Origin: Nitrobacter sp047149785
GTDB taxonomy: Bacteria > Pseudomonadota > Alphaproteobacteria > Rhizobiales > Xanthobacteraceae
DNA: 64,000 bases
Reading direction: 5' to 3'
Assembly (NCBI RefSeq): GCF_047149785.1
Contig: NZ_BAAGBE010000001.1
Coordinates: 3,410,001 to 3,474,000, forward strand
The translations under genes were made by a program, and so were the position numbers. Below the pieces are notes generated by a model. It was given only the letters and a program-made list of their open reading frames with translations, was not told the origin of the DNA and ran no database searches. Within the stretch, counting starts at the first letter, position 1, and each line of letters starts with the position of its first letter. Of this stretch, positions 8,521 to 16,742 are shown piece after piece.

Positions 8521-10353
8521 ATGACCGACGCTGGCCATTCCTCAACGCCCTCCGATGACGCCGCCGGCCAGACCGGCCTCGACCTCGGCGCGCGGGCATC
8601 CGAGTCCGGCGCCGAGTACCGGGTGCTGGCGCGGAAATACCGTCCTGCGAGCTTTGACGATCTCATCGGACAGGAGGCGCTGGTGCGCACCGTGTCCAAT
8701 GCCTTCGAGACCGGGCGGATTCCCCAAGCCTGGATTCTCACCGGCGTACGCGGCGTCGGAAAGACCACCACCGCGCGCATTCTCGCCCGCGCGCTGAACT
8801 ACGAATTGCCTGATGGCTCGGTGAACGGACCAAGCATCCGGATGCCGACGCTCGGCGTGCATTGCCAGGCGATCATGGAAAGCCATCACATCGACGTGCT
8901 GGAAATGGACGCCGCCTCCCACACCGGCGTCGACGATGTCAGGCAGATCAACGACAGCGTGCGCTATGCGCCCTCAAGCGCGCGCTACAAGGTCTATATC
9001 ATCGACGAAGTCCACATGCTGTCGACGGCGGCCTTCAACGCGTTCCTGAAGACGCTGGAGGAGCCGCCGGAGCACGCGAAATTCGTGTTCGCGACCACCG
9101 AGATCCGGAAAGTCCCGGTGACGGTGCTGTCGCGTTGCCAGCGTTTCGATCTCCGGCGCGTCGATGCCGACGTCCTGGTGTCGCATCTGGCCAATATCGC
9201 GGCGAAAGAGAACGTCGAGGTCGAGCCGGAAGCGCTCGGCATCCTGGCGCGGGCGGCCGAAGGCTCGGTGCGGGATTCGCTGTCGCTGTTCGACCAGGCC
9301 ATCGCCCACGCCGCCGGCATGGTGCGGGCCGATGCCGTGCGGCAGATGCTGGGGCTCGCCGACCGCACGCGGGTGATCGATCTGTTCGAATCGCTGGCGC
9401 GCGGCGATATCGCGCGCGCGTTCGGCGAATTTCGCGACCAGTACGATACCGGCGCCGATCCGGTCGTGGTGCTCAGCGATCTGGCCGAGTTCGTCAATTT
9501 CGTCACCCGCATCAAGATCGTCCCCGCGCTCGCCGACAATGTCGCATTCGGCGAGACCGAGCGGATGCGCGCCCGCGATTTCGCCGCGAAACTGTCGATG
9601 CGCGTGCTGTCGCGGATGTGGCAGATGCTGCTGAAGGGCATCACCGAGGTGCAGGGCGCGACGCGGCCGGCGGCGGCGGCCGAGATGGTGCTGGTGCGCA
9701 TCGCCTATGTCTCAGACCTTCCGACGCCGGACGAAGCGATCCGGATGCTGCATCAGAGCGGCGGCGAATCGCCGGTCGCTACCGGCAGCACTGCGCCGCA
9801 GAAAACCTCCGGTGCGTCGGTGTCTTCCGCGTCTGCCGCCCGCACCGTGTCGGCGCCGCGCGCCGCCGCCGAGCCTGTGTCCCGCCCGCCGGCGGTGGCG
9901 CCGATGGCCGATCCGGCACCCGCGCTGCGGCTCGAAAGTTTTACCGAACTCGTGGCGCTTGCCGGCGAAAAGCGTGACCTGATCATCAAGGCCGCGCTCG
10001 AGGCCGACATGCGCCTTGTCCGCATGGAGGATGGCCGGCTCGAGGTCGCGCTCGAACGCAGCGCGGCGCGCACCCTGGTGAACGACCTGGCGCGCAAGCT
10101 GGAGCAGTGGACAGGCCGGCGCTGGACCGTGATCGTGTCCAATGAGGCGGGCCAGCCGACGCTGCGCTCGCAGGCGCTGCTGCAAAAGAACGAGCGCGAG
10201 CGCGCCGCCGAGGCCGATCCGCGCGTGAAGGACGTGCTGGCGCGATTTCCCGGCGCCAGGGTTGTCGAGGTACGAAAGCTCGCTTTGTCGCCGCCGGATT
10301 CCGATGCCGCTCCTGACGAGCTGGCCGACGGCTTCGACGGTGGCGACGAATAG
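8521..10353 (+). CDS. dnaX: DNA polymerase III subunits gamma/tau
   Basis: A 610-residue clamp-loader ATPase of the replicative polymerase. The AAA+ core (about residues 35-250) has Walker A GVRGVGKTTTA, Walker B IIDEVHML and the SRC arginine-finger motif (VLSRCQRF). The usual zinc-binding cysteines of domain I are largely lacking (PSIRMPTLGVHCQAI retains one), as in relatives. A clamp-loader domain III follows, then an Ala/Ser/Pro-rich linker (about 415-470) and a C-terminal tau domain. ATG 8521 is chosen because MTDAGHSS... leads straight into the core and the longer frame runs through the SRP RNA. It is followed by ybaB after 16 bases. No clear programmed frameshift site for gamma was seen, though it was not searched exhaustively. 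Confidence 0.95.
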   Translation: MTDAGHSSTPSDDAAGQTGLDLGARASESGAEYRVLARKYRPASFDDLIGQEALVRTVSNAFETGRIPQAWILTGVRGVGKTTTARILARALNYELPDGSVNGPSIRMPTLGVHCQAIMESHHIDVLEMDAASHTGVDDVRQINDSVRYAPSSARYKVYIIDEVHMLSTAAFNAFLKTLEEPPEHAKFVFATTEIRKVPVTVLSRCQRFDLRRVDADVLVSHLANIAAKENVEVEPEALGILARAAEGSVRDSLSLFDQAIAHAAGMVRADAVRQMLGLADRTRVIDLFESLARGDIARAFGEFRDQYDTGADPVVVLSDLAEFVNFVTRIKIVPALADNVAFGETERMRARDFAAKLSMRVLSRMWQMLLKGITEVQGATRPAAAAEMVLVRIAYVSDLPTPDEAIRMLHQSGGESPVATGSTAPQKTSGASVSSASAARTVSAPRAAAEPVSRPPAVAPMADPAPALRLESFTELVALAGEKRDLIIKAALEADMRLVRMEDGRLEVALERSAARTLVNDLARKLEQWTGRRWTVIVSNEAGQPTLRSQALLQKNERERAAEADPRVKDVLARFPGARVVEVRKLALSPPDSDAAPDELADGFDGGDE

Positions 10354-10369
10354 CAAAGAGGAACGTGTG

Positions 10370-10690
10370 ATGGCTGACTTTCTTGGCATGATGAAACAGG
10401 CGGCTCAACTGCAATCCAAGATGAAGGAGATGCAGGACGAATTGAGCCACGTCGAGGTCGAAGGAACCTCCGGCGGCGGTCTCGTCAGTGTGCGGATGAC
10501 CGCGAAGATGGAAGTCAAGGCGATCTCGATCGATCCGTCGCTGATCAAGCCGGACGAGCGCGAGATTCTCGAAGACCTCGTGGTGACCGCGCTTGGCGAT
10601 GCGCGCCGCAAGGCGGAGGTCGCGATGCAGGAAAAGATGCAGGCATTGACCGGGGGACTCGGTCTGCCGCCCGGCCTGGGATTCGGCTGA
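10370..10690 (+). CDS. YbaB/EbfC family nucleoid-associated protein
   Basis: A 106-residue DNA-binding protein of the YbaB/EbfC family, a small dimer with a tweezer-like fold. It has the family pattern of a glutamine/methionine-rich first helix (MMKQAAQLQSKMKEMQDEL) followed by the EGTSGGGLV turn and a LGDA-rich second half, ending in a Gly/Pro/Leu tail. It starts at ATG 10370 with an agaggaac Shine-Dalgarno sequence, between dnaX and recR as in many bacteria, suggesting one operon for replication and recombination functions. Confidence 0.95.
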   Translation: MADFLGMMKQAAQLQSKMKEMQDELSHVEVEGTSGGGLVSVRMTAKMEVKAISIDPSLIKPDEREILEDLVVTALGDARRKAEVAMQEKMQALTGGLGLPPGLGFG

Positions 10691-10753
10691 TTGGCCTTCA
10701 GGGTGTTGTCGTTCAGTATCGGGGCACGAGTGCTGGAATCGGGCAACTAGACG

Positions 10754-11359
10754 ATGTCGTCCGCTGTTACTGGACCCGAGATTGACCGCCTGATCCAGTT
10801 GCTTGCGCGGCTGCCGGGGCTCGGCCCGCGCTCGGCGCGTCGGGCGGCGCTGCATCTGATCAAGAAGCGTGACGCATTGATGACGCCGCTGGCGACCGCG
10901 CTTCAGGTGGCGATCGACAGGATCCGGGTCTGCGGGGTCTGCGGCAACATCGATACGCGCGATCCATGCACCGTGTGCACCGACACGCGACGCGATCCTT
11001 CCATCATTGTCGTGGTTGCCGACGTGGCCGATCTCTGGGCGCTGGAGCGCGCCGGCGCCACCAACGGGTTCTATCACGTGCTCGGCGCGACGCTGTCGCC
11101 GCTCGACGGCGTCGGCCCGCAGGATCTCACCATCGATGCGCTGGTGTCGCGGGCGCACGATCCGCGTGTGACGGAAATCGTTCTGGCGTTGAATGCGACC
11201 GTCGATGGCCAGACCACGGCGCATTACATCACCGACCTGCTTGGCGACGCCGATGTGAAGGTGACGCGCCTGGCCCACGGCGTTCCGGTCGGGGGCGAAC
11301 TCGATTACCTCGATGAAGGGACGCTGTCGGCCGCGATGCGGCAGCGCACGCTGTTTTGA
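10754..11359 (+). CDS. recR: Recombination mediator RecR
   Basis: A 201-residue RecR, which with RecO and RecF loads RecA on gaps. The helix-hairpin-helix (LLARLPGLGPRSARRAALHL) is at 16-35, a four-cysteine zinc finger CGVCGNIDTRDPCTVC at about 57-72, and a Toprim domain (IIVVVADVADLWALERAG...) at about 80-175, ending in the usual GGELDYLDEGTL segment. Last gene of the ffs-dnaX-ybaB-recR block, 63 bases after ybaB. Downstream is a strong palindrome. Confidence 0.96.
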   Translation: MSSAVTGPEIDRLIQLLARLPGLGPRSARRAALHLIKKRDALMTPLATALQVAIDRIRVCGVCGNIDTRDPCTVCTDTRRDPSIIVVVADVADLWALERAGATNGFYHVLGATLSPLDGVGPQDLTIDALVSRAHDPRVTEIVLALNATVDGQTTAHYITDLLGDADVKVTRLAHGVPVGGELDYLDEGTLSAAMRQRTLF

Positions 11360-11373
11360 CGCTCTTCGCCGTT

Positions 11374-11552
11374 ACCTCTCCCCCATGGCCCGTCGAAGAC
11401 GGGCGTCAACGCCCTTATCGGGGAGAGGTCGGGTCGCTCGGCACGCAATAGAGCGTTTTCGAGCGAAGTGGCTACCGGTTCGCGTAAAGAAAACGCGTCA
11501 AATCAAAAACATAGAGCCCCGCTTCTGACTCCATCAGAAGCGGGGCTCTATG
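11374..11552. repeat. Composite palindromic element between recR and gloB
   Basis: Two parts. First, acctctccccc (11374) with its complement ggggagaggt near 11429 encloses a small hairpin. Second, a ~100-base element (11451-11552) begins gagcgttttcgagcgaag, contains gtaaagaaaacgcgtcaaatc, and ends in a perfect hairpin with 18-base arms (11511-11528 and 11534-11551) and a 5-base loop. The second part has a near-identical copy at 53254-53359 and a degenerate one near 12380-12450. It lies between converging recR and gloB, 19 bases from the gloB stop, so it may end both transcripts although no T-run follows. Confidence 0.8.
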
Positions 11553-11570
11553 GCGCCGGAGATCATGCGC

Positions 11571-12338
11571 TCAGGACTTGTTCTTGCGTTCGCGCAGCTC
11601 GGCAAACACGTCGACCCCGCTGGCTCCCTTCATGTGAACTCCGGCCGCCACCGCAGGATCGTCGGCGCGCAGGAACACGTTGGCCTTCTTCTCCTCGCCC
11701 ATCAGGGTCGGCACCGTCGGCTGGCCCCCGGCGCGCAGCCGCGCGACGTCCTCGGCCCTCGCCCTGAGCGCCGGATTGTTCGGCTCGATGGTCAGCGCGA
11801 ATTTCACGTTCGACGCGGTATATTCGTGGCCGCAATAGAGCCGGAAATCGTCCGGCAGCGCGCGCAGTTTCAAAAGCGAATCCCACATCATCGGATAGGT
11901 GCCCTCGAACACCCGGCCGCAGCCGATCGAGAACAGAGTGTCGGCGGCGAACACCACTTTCTCGTCGTCGAAGATATAGCTGACGTGATCCAGCGTGTGG
12001 CCCGGCGTCTCCAGCACGCGGCCGAGCAGCGTCCCGACCTTGACGATATCGCCCTGGCTGACGCGCAGATCGACATTGGCGATTCCGGCACGCTTGTCAT
12101 GCGGTGCGACCACCCGGCAATTGTATTTCTGCTTCAGTTCGGCGATTCCGCCGACATGATCGGCATGGTGGTGGGTGACGAGAATATCGGTCAGCCTCCA
12201 GCCTTCGCGCTCCAGCGCCCCGATGATCGGCCCGGCCTCCGGCGCGTCGATGGCGGCGGTCGCATCGGTCGCGGCGTCGTGAATCAGGGCGCCGAAATTA
12301 TCGGTGAGGCAAGTGAACAGGCGAATTTCGGCGGTCAT
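11571..12338 (-). CDS. gloB: Hydroxyacylglutathione hydrolase (glyoxalase II)
   Basis: A 255-residue metallo-beta-lactamase-fold enzyme hydrolysing S-D-lactoylglutathione to D-lactate and glutathione, the second step of methylglyoxal detoxification. The binuclear metal motif THHHADHVGG is at about residues 54-63, with further ligands in TPGHTLDHVSY, AADTLFSIGCGR and CGHEYT. The C-terminal substrate-binding helices follow, with the NVFLR segment. The start at 12338 (MTAEIRLFTCLTDN) fits the family; the longer frame upstream runs through repeat DNA. Divergent from the methyltransferase gene at 12658, an arrangement I associate with relatives. Confidence 0.94.
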   Translation of the reverse strand: MTAEIRLFTCLTDNFGALIHDAATDATAAIDAPEAGPIIGALEREGWRLTDILVTHHHADHVGGIAELKQKYNCRVVAPHDKRAGIANVDLRVSQGDIVKVGTLLGRVLETPGHTLDHVSYIFDDEKVVFAADTLFSIGCGRVFEGTYPMMWDSLLKLRALPDDFRLYCGHEYTASNVKFALTIEPNNPALRARAEDVARLRAGGQPTVPTLMGEEKKANVFLRADDPAVAAGVHMKGASGVDVFAELRERKNKS

Positions 12339-12379
12339 GTCGTCTCCGTGAAGCCGGGAGGTCGGCGCGAGTGGAGTAA

Positions 12380-12550
12380 ATCTAAAGAAAATGCGCCAAA
12401 ACAAAAAACCAGGCTGGGCTTTGATTCCATCAAAGCCGAATGGCTCTAGAGTCCGTTTCACTGGCGTTGAATCAAACTCTCTACCCATCCTTTCGAACGG
12501 GCATGATCTTATTCGAAAACCGGTTCCCACTTTTCGGGATCATGCTCTAG
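12380..12550. repeat. Cluster of three dispersed palindromic repeats
   Basis: The 319-base gap between gloB and the methyltransferase holds, in order: a degenerate copy of the 11451-type element (aaagaaaatgcgcc, then hairpin ggctttgattccatcaaagcc ending in ggctctag); a ctagagtccgtttcac/ttgaatcaaactc unit (12446-12479) like the one after secA; and a GCATGATC-type palindrome (12501-12550). No gene is seen. A promoter for the downstream gene may lie in the last 100 bases. Confidence 0.7.
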
Positions 12551-12657
12551 CATAGCCATGTATGCGGTGAAACACGGCGTTAACAGTGGCGAGACGATTG
12601 CATAAATCGTGGCGGGCGGGGGTGCCGGTCCCACCGGCGACATGGTAGACGTGAGCC

Positions 12658-13398
12658 ATGGCGATCGATGTTATCGACCTCCGCGATTTCTATTCGCAGC
12701 GCCTCGGCGTCGTGGCGCGGCGGCTGATCGGTCGCGGCATTCAAGCGCATTGGCCGAGTCTGGAAGGTCAGTGCGTGGTCGGCCTCGGTTATCCGACGCC
12801 CTATCTCGGACTGTTCCGCGAGGGCTGCGAGCGCTGTATCGCCCTCATGCCGGCGGCGCAGGGCGTATTGAAATGGCCGACGGCGCGGCCGGCGCTGGCG
12901 ACCCTGGTCGACGAGCTTTCGTTGCCGCTGCAGGACGCGGTGGCGGACCGCATCCTGCTGGTCCATGCGCTCGAAATGTCGGACGATCCGGAAAATCTGC
13001 TGCGCGAGGTGTGGCGCGTTCTATCGCCGTCGGGCCGTATGTTGGCGGTCGTTCCCAATCGCCGCGGTATCTGGACTCGCACCGACGCAACGCCGTTCGG
13101 TCACGGCCGGCCGTATTCGCGCCCGCAGATCACCCAATTGCTGAGGCAGACATGGTTTACGCCGTCGGCATGGGGTGAGGCGCTGTTCGTTCCGCCGATC
13201 AAGAGCGGTTGGTTCCTGCGTTCGGCCGCGGCGTGGGAGCGCATCGGCGCGGCGCTGTCGTTGCCATTCGCCGGCGTTCATATCGTGGAGGCGACCAAGC
13301 AGGTCTATCGCCCCATTGCCGCAAAGAGGGAGCACAGCCGGTTGATCCCGGTTTTGCCGCCGGTGCTGGCGCCGTCGTCATGCAGTGCCGACGAATGA
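12658..13398 (+). CDS. Class I SAM-dependent methyltransferase
   Basis: A 246-residue Rossmann-fold methyltransferase of the Methyltransf_11 type. The VVGLGYPTPYLGLFREGCER segment stands in for the glycine-rich SAM loop, and RILLVHALEMSDDPENLLREVWRVLSPSGRMLAVVPNRRG is the post-core region typical of this family. The substrate is unknown. It is divergent from glyoxalase II and converges on the DUF4167 gene, ending 61 bases from it. Confidence 0.82.
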   Translation: MAIDVIDLRDFYSQRLGVVARRLIGRGIQAHWPSLEGQCVVGLGYPTPYLGLFREGCERCIALMPAAQGVLKWPTARPALATLVDELSLPLQDAVADRILLVHALEMSDDPENLLREVWRVLSPSGRMLAVVPNRRGIWTRTDATPFGHGRPYSRPQITQLLRQTWFTPSAWGEALFVPPIKSGWFLRSAAAWERIGAALSLPFAGVHIVEATKQVYRPIAAKREHSRLIPVLPPVLAPSSCSADE

Positions 13399-13459
13399 TA
13401 TCCGACCGAGACCTTTAGCCGTCCCGCCCCCATCCGGAGACAGGGCGAGATGCGTCGCG

Positions 13460-14182
13460 CTATTCGTTGCTGGTGTTGAAATCCTCGCCGGGAGTGGACG
13501 GCTGCTGCGCCATGCCCTCCGGACGCGGACCCTGCGGGCGTCTGCGACGGCGCGGCGGGAATCGGTCGTTGCGCTCGCCGCCCTGATGGCCGTTGCCTTC
13601 GAACCGGCCGCCGTTCGCCTGCTGCGATCCCGTGATGAACGAAGGCAGGCGATCGACGCCGCCATTGTTGTCGGGGGGTTGCATCGCCGGTGGCTGGTAT
13701 TGCGGCTGCGGCTGACGGTATTCGCGGGGCTGTTGCTGATCGCGCTGAAAGGGCTGCGGATCCCGCTGATGATTGTCGCGCGGCTGCTGAACCGGAACGA
13801 AGCCCGGCTCCGCCCCGAAATTCGAATAGTTTTCGCTATCGTCGTCGCCGGCATCCTCCGATGTGTCGACGTCGATCCGCGGCTGTTGCTGCGGCTGGCT
13901 CTGGCGGAACTGTTCCTGTGCCGCGGCGATCAGGCGAAAATAATGCTCGGCGTGCTGATAGTAGTTTTCGGAAGCCACGGGATCGCCGGATGAGCGGGCG
14001 TCGCGGGCGAGCTGGACGTATTTCTCGGCGACGTGAGAGGCGGTGCCGCGGATCTTGATGTCGGGGCCGTTGGATTCGAAAACCCGCGTCATCGGGTTCT
14101 GGCCGCGTCGGTTGTTATTGTTATTATTATTGTTGTTGTTCCGGTTACGCATCCGCTTGTTGTTATTCTGACCGTTTCTCAT
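13460..14182 (-). CDS. DUF4167 family protein, asparagine-rich N-terminus
   Basis: A 240-residue, low-complexity, probably disordered protein. The N-terminus (MRNGQNNNKRMRNR) runs into ten consecutive asparagines, then a conserved segment (residues ~30-90, RVFESNGPDIKIRGTASHVAEKY... and YYQHAEHYFRLI) that defines DUF4167. The rest is rich in Q, P, R and G (QPQPQYQPP, RRRRPQGP). The basic, Asn/Arg-rich ends suggest nucleic-acid or ribonucleoprotein association, but no function is established for me to cite. It is monocistronic, converging on the methyltransferase. Confidence 0.85.
   Translation of the reverse strand: MRNGQNNNKRMRNRNNNNNNNNNNRRGQNPMTRVFESNGPDIKIRGTASHVAEKYVQLARDARSSGDPVASENYYQHAEHYFRLIAAAQEQFRQSQPQQQPRIDVDTSEDAGDDDSENYSNFGAEPGFVPVQQPRDNHQRDPQPFQRDQQQPREYRQPQPQYQPPAMQPPDNNGGVDRLPSFITGSQQANGGRFEGNGHQGGERNDRFPPRRRRRPQGPRPEGMAQQPSTPGEDFNTSNE
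14111..14140. repeat. (GTT/ATT)10 trinucleotide run in the DUF4167 gene
   Basis: Thirty bases of gtt/att triplets on the plus strand encode ten consecutive asparagines on the minus strand. AT-rich against its GC-rich surroundings. Length changes here would alter the poly-Asn tract without breaking the frame. Confidence 0.85.
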
Positions 14183-14737
14183 GTCCCGCCTTCAGTTGCC
14201 AGTCTTGAAGTTTCCATCCTTGGGGAATTGCCTAGATCACGAGCGTGATCAATTCCGTATTTTGGGAAGCAGGATGCGGGCGAAAAACCGCTACACACTC
14301 CTCATCCGCTCCAGTCGCTTTGCAGTAATTGCCGCCGCGGCGGCCTGAGGGCGCGCATCGGCGCCATCCATCTCCATACTCGGTTTCGTCAATCGTCGCG
14401 TTCAGCAAAAGACGCGTTCCCCGGTCGCCGGCAGGTGCATCACACCAGCATGGCCAAGTCATCCAGCCAGCCAATCAAATCAGGTCTTCTCGCGTGGGTC
14501 TTTAAGCGCAATATCAGGCTTTCGTTCGCTTCCCGGTCGCAAGCAGCGCAGCTCTCGGCTCTCGCGCTTGATATAACCTGCCTCTTCAGGAATCGTTCAC
14601 TCGGGCAGGTTCTCTCCTCGAGAACTGTGGGCTCACCTGCAGCAAGCCTGCGGAGCCAGCAACCCGGGACCATGTTGACCGAAACGTAATCGCTCCCGAG
14701 GGATATTCCAAGTGGTTTTTTATCGTGCAATCGGGCT
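14183..14737. other. 555-base gap without a recognised gene
   Basis: Between the DUF4167 start and the prmC stop. It is less GC-rich than its surroundings and includes a 109-codon minus-strand frame (14440-14766) with no family features, which I do not call. Small dyads are visible, such as ctagatcacgagcgtgatca (14230-14250) and gcctcttcagg...gggcaggttc around 14580-14612. The DUF4167 promoter should lie at its left end. Nothing else is recognised. Confidence 0.4.
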
Positions 14738-15619
14738 TTATGGAGGCAATTTCCCCACGATGACACGGCCGATGCCCGCCAAGTCGGCCCTTGGGGAGCC
14801 CGCGACCGTTAACCCTGCGGCCGCTACCAGTTGGGCAACGTCACCGTCTCGTCCCTGTCCGATCTCCAGCACGAGATGGCCGCCGGGCGATAGCAGTCCT
14901 GACGCTTGGGGCGCGATCCGGCGATAGGCTTCGAGCCCGTCATCGCCGCCATCCAGCGCGAGATGCGGATCGTGATCGCGGACCTCCGGCGCGAGAGACG
15001 CGATATCGGCCGTGCGGATATAAGGCGGATTCGAGACGATCAGGTCGAACAGGCCGGTCAGCCCTTCCGCGTAGTCACCGACCAGGAAGTCCGCGCGCGG
15101 CGTAAGACCGAGGGCTTGCGCGTTGTCTTTCGCGGTGCCGAGCGCGGCCGCACTCAGATCGGTGCCGATGCCGGCGGCGTTCGGCAGTTCGCTCAGCAAT
15201 GCGAGCAGGATCGCGCCGCTGCCGGTGCCGAGATCGGCGATGCGGAGCGGTGATTTCGCGCGGCCTTCGGCGCGGAGAATGTCGAGCGAAGCCTCGACCA
15301 CGGTCTCGGTATCCGGCCGCGGCACCAGCGTCTCCGCCGAGAGCTTGAGCGGCAGCCCCCAGAATTCCTTCGTTCCGAGAATGCGCGCAACCGGCTCGCC
15401 CGCGATCCGGCGGCGCACGAAAGCGTCGAGGCGTGCTGCGGCATCCATGGTGAGCGGGCGCGGACCGTGCGTGATCAGCCCGGTGAGATCGAGCTGCAGC
15501 GCCGCGCCGGCCAGCATTCGGGCATCAAGCGCGGCGCTGTCGATCCCCGCGGCCTCGAAGCGCGCCGTCAGCAATCGCCGCGCGGTCTCGATGCTCTGTC
15601 CGGCCAATGAACCGCTCAC
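14738..15619 (-). CDS. prmC: Peptide chain release factor N5-glutamine methyltransferase
   Basis: A 293-residue HemK/PrmC that methylates the glutamine of the GGQ motif in release factors. It has an N-terminal helical release-factor-binding domain (1-85), FWGLPLKL leading to the RPDTE segment, SAM motif I ADLGTGSGAILLAL and the catalytic NPPYI. Its start is a GTG (15619) inside the prfA stop (GTGA overlap), so translation is coupled to its own substrate, prfA. The operon order is lysC-ptsP-prfA-prmC. Confidence 0.95.
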   Translation of the reverse strand: MSGSLAGQSIETARRLLTARFEAAGIDSAALDARMLAGAALQLDLTGLITHGPRPLTMDAAARLDAFVRRRIAGEPVARILGTKEFWGLPLKLSAETLVPRPDTETVVEASLDILRAEGRAKSPLRIADLGTGSGAILLALLSELPNAAGIGTDLSAAALGTAKDNAQALGLTPRADFLVGDYAEGLTGLFDLIVSNPPYIRTADIASLAPEVRDHDPHLALDGGDDGLEAYRRIAPQASGLLSPGGHLVLEIGQGRDGDVAQLVAAAGLTVAGSPRADLAGIGRVIVGKLPP

Positions 15620-16697
15620 GCGCCATTCTCGGCCGCGAGCTGCGCCGCCTGGTGCTCCGTGGTCAGCGCGTCGATCAGTTCGTGCAGTGCGTCGCCGGCG
15701 ATCACCTGCGGCAGCTTGTAGAGCGTCAGGTTGATGCGGTGATCGGTGACGCGGCCTTGCGGAAAATTGTAGGTGCGGATGCGCTCGGACCGGTCGCCCG
15801 ATCCGACCTGATCCTTGCGGTCGGCGGAGCGCGCGGCGTTGATGCGCTGCCGCTCGGCGTCGTAGATGCGCGAGCGCAGGATGTTCATCGCCGAAGCGCG
15901 GTTCTTGTGCTGGGAGCGGCTGTCCTGCATGTTGACGACGATGCCGGTCGGGATGTGGGTGATCCGGATCGCGGACTCCGTCTTGTTGACGTGCTGGCCT
16001 CCCGCGCCCTGCGCGCGCATGGTTTCGATGCGAAGATCGTCGGGCTTGATCTCGACGTCGACCTCTTCGGCCTCCGGCAGCACCGCCACGGTCGCCGCCG
16101 ACGTATGGACGCGTCCCTGCGCTTCGGTATCGGGCACGCGCTGCACCCGGTGCACGCCGGATTCGAACTTCAACTTGGCGTAGGCCCCGCGGCCCCGCAC
16201 CTCGGCGACGATTTCCTTGTAGCCGCCCATGGTGCCTTCGCTCGCCGACACCACCTCCACCTTCCAGCCCTGCAAGCCTGCGAAACGCTCGTACATGCGA
16301 ACAGATCGCCCGCGAACAGCGAGGCTTCGTCGCCGCCGGTGCCGGCGCGGATTTCGAGCATCACGTTACGCTCGTCCATCGCATCTTTTGGCAGAAGGGC
16401 GATTCGGATCTTCTGGGCGAGTTCGTCGCCTTGCGCTTCCAGCGCCGGGCGCTCGGCTTCCGCCATCGCCCGCATCTCGGCGTCGGTGGCGGGATCGGCG
16501 ATCATGGCGTCGATGCCGGCGATCTCGGCCTTGACCACGCGCCAGTTCTTCACCGCCTCGACGACAGGATTGAGTTCGGCCAGTTCGCGCGTCATCTGCA
16601 CGTACCGGTCGGCGCTGACCTGGCTCAGCAGCTCGCTTTCGAGCGCGGCGTGGCGGGCCAGCATGAGGTCGAGTTTGGCTTCGGGAAGTGCGGACAT
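15616..16697 (-). CDS. prfA: Peptide chain release factor 1, frameshifted near 16299
   Basis: RF1 reads UAA and UAG stop codons. The N-terminal part begins at 16697 (MSALPEAKLDLMLARHAALE) and runs in one frame through RAGTGGDEASLFAGDLF; the rest, starting MYERFAGLQGWKVEV and containing the GGQ motif in GAGGQHVNKTES, is one frame away. Family sequence ...AGDLFRMYERF is restored by adding one base (a G on the plus strand) at about 16299, i.e. ttcgcatg should read ttccgcatg on the coding strand. RF1 is essential and no second copy is in the window, so a sequencing error is more likely than loss. I annotate the joined gene. The stop overlaps prmC. Confidence 0.9.
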
Positions 16698-16742
16698 GAT
16701 TGAATTTCCGGGATGGATAAGGGCACGCGCGGCGGTGGCACG

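Noticed and set aside
14440..14766. A 108-residue minus-strand frame in the gap before prmC
   Set aside because: No family motif, no convincing ribosome-binding site, and its start lies inside prmC coding sequence on the same strand.
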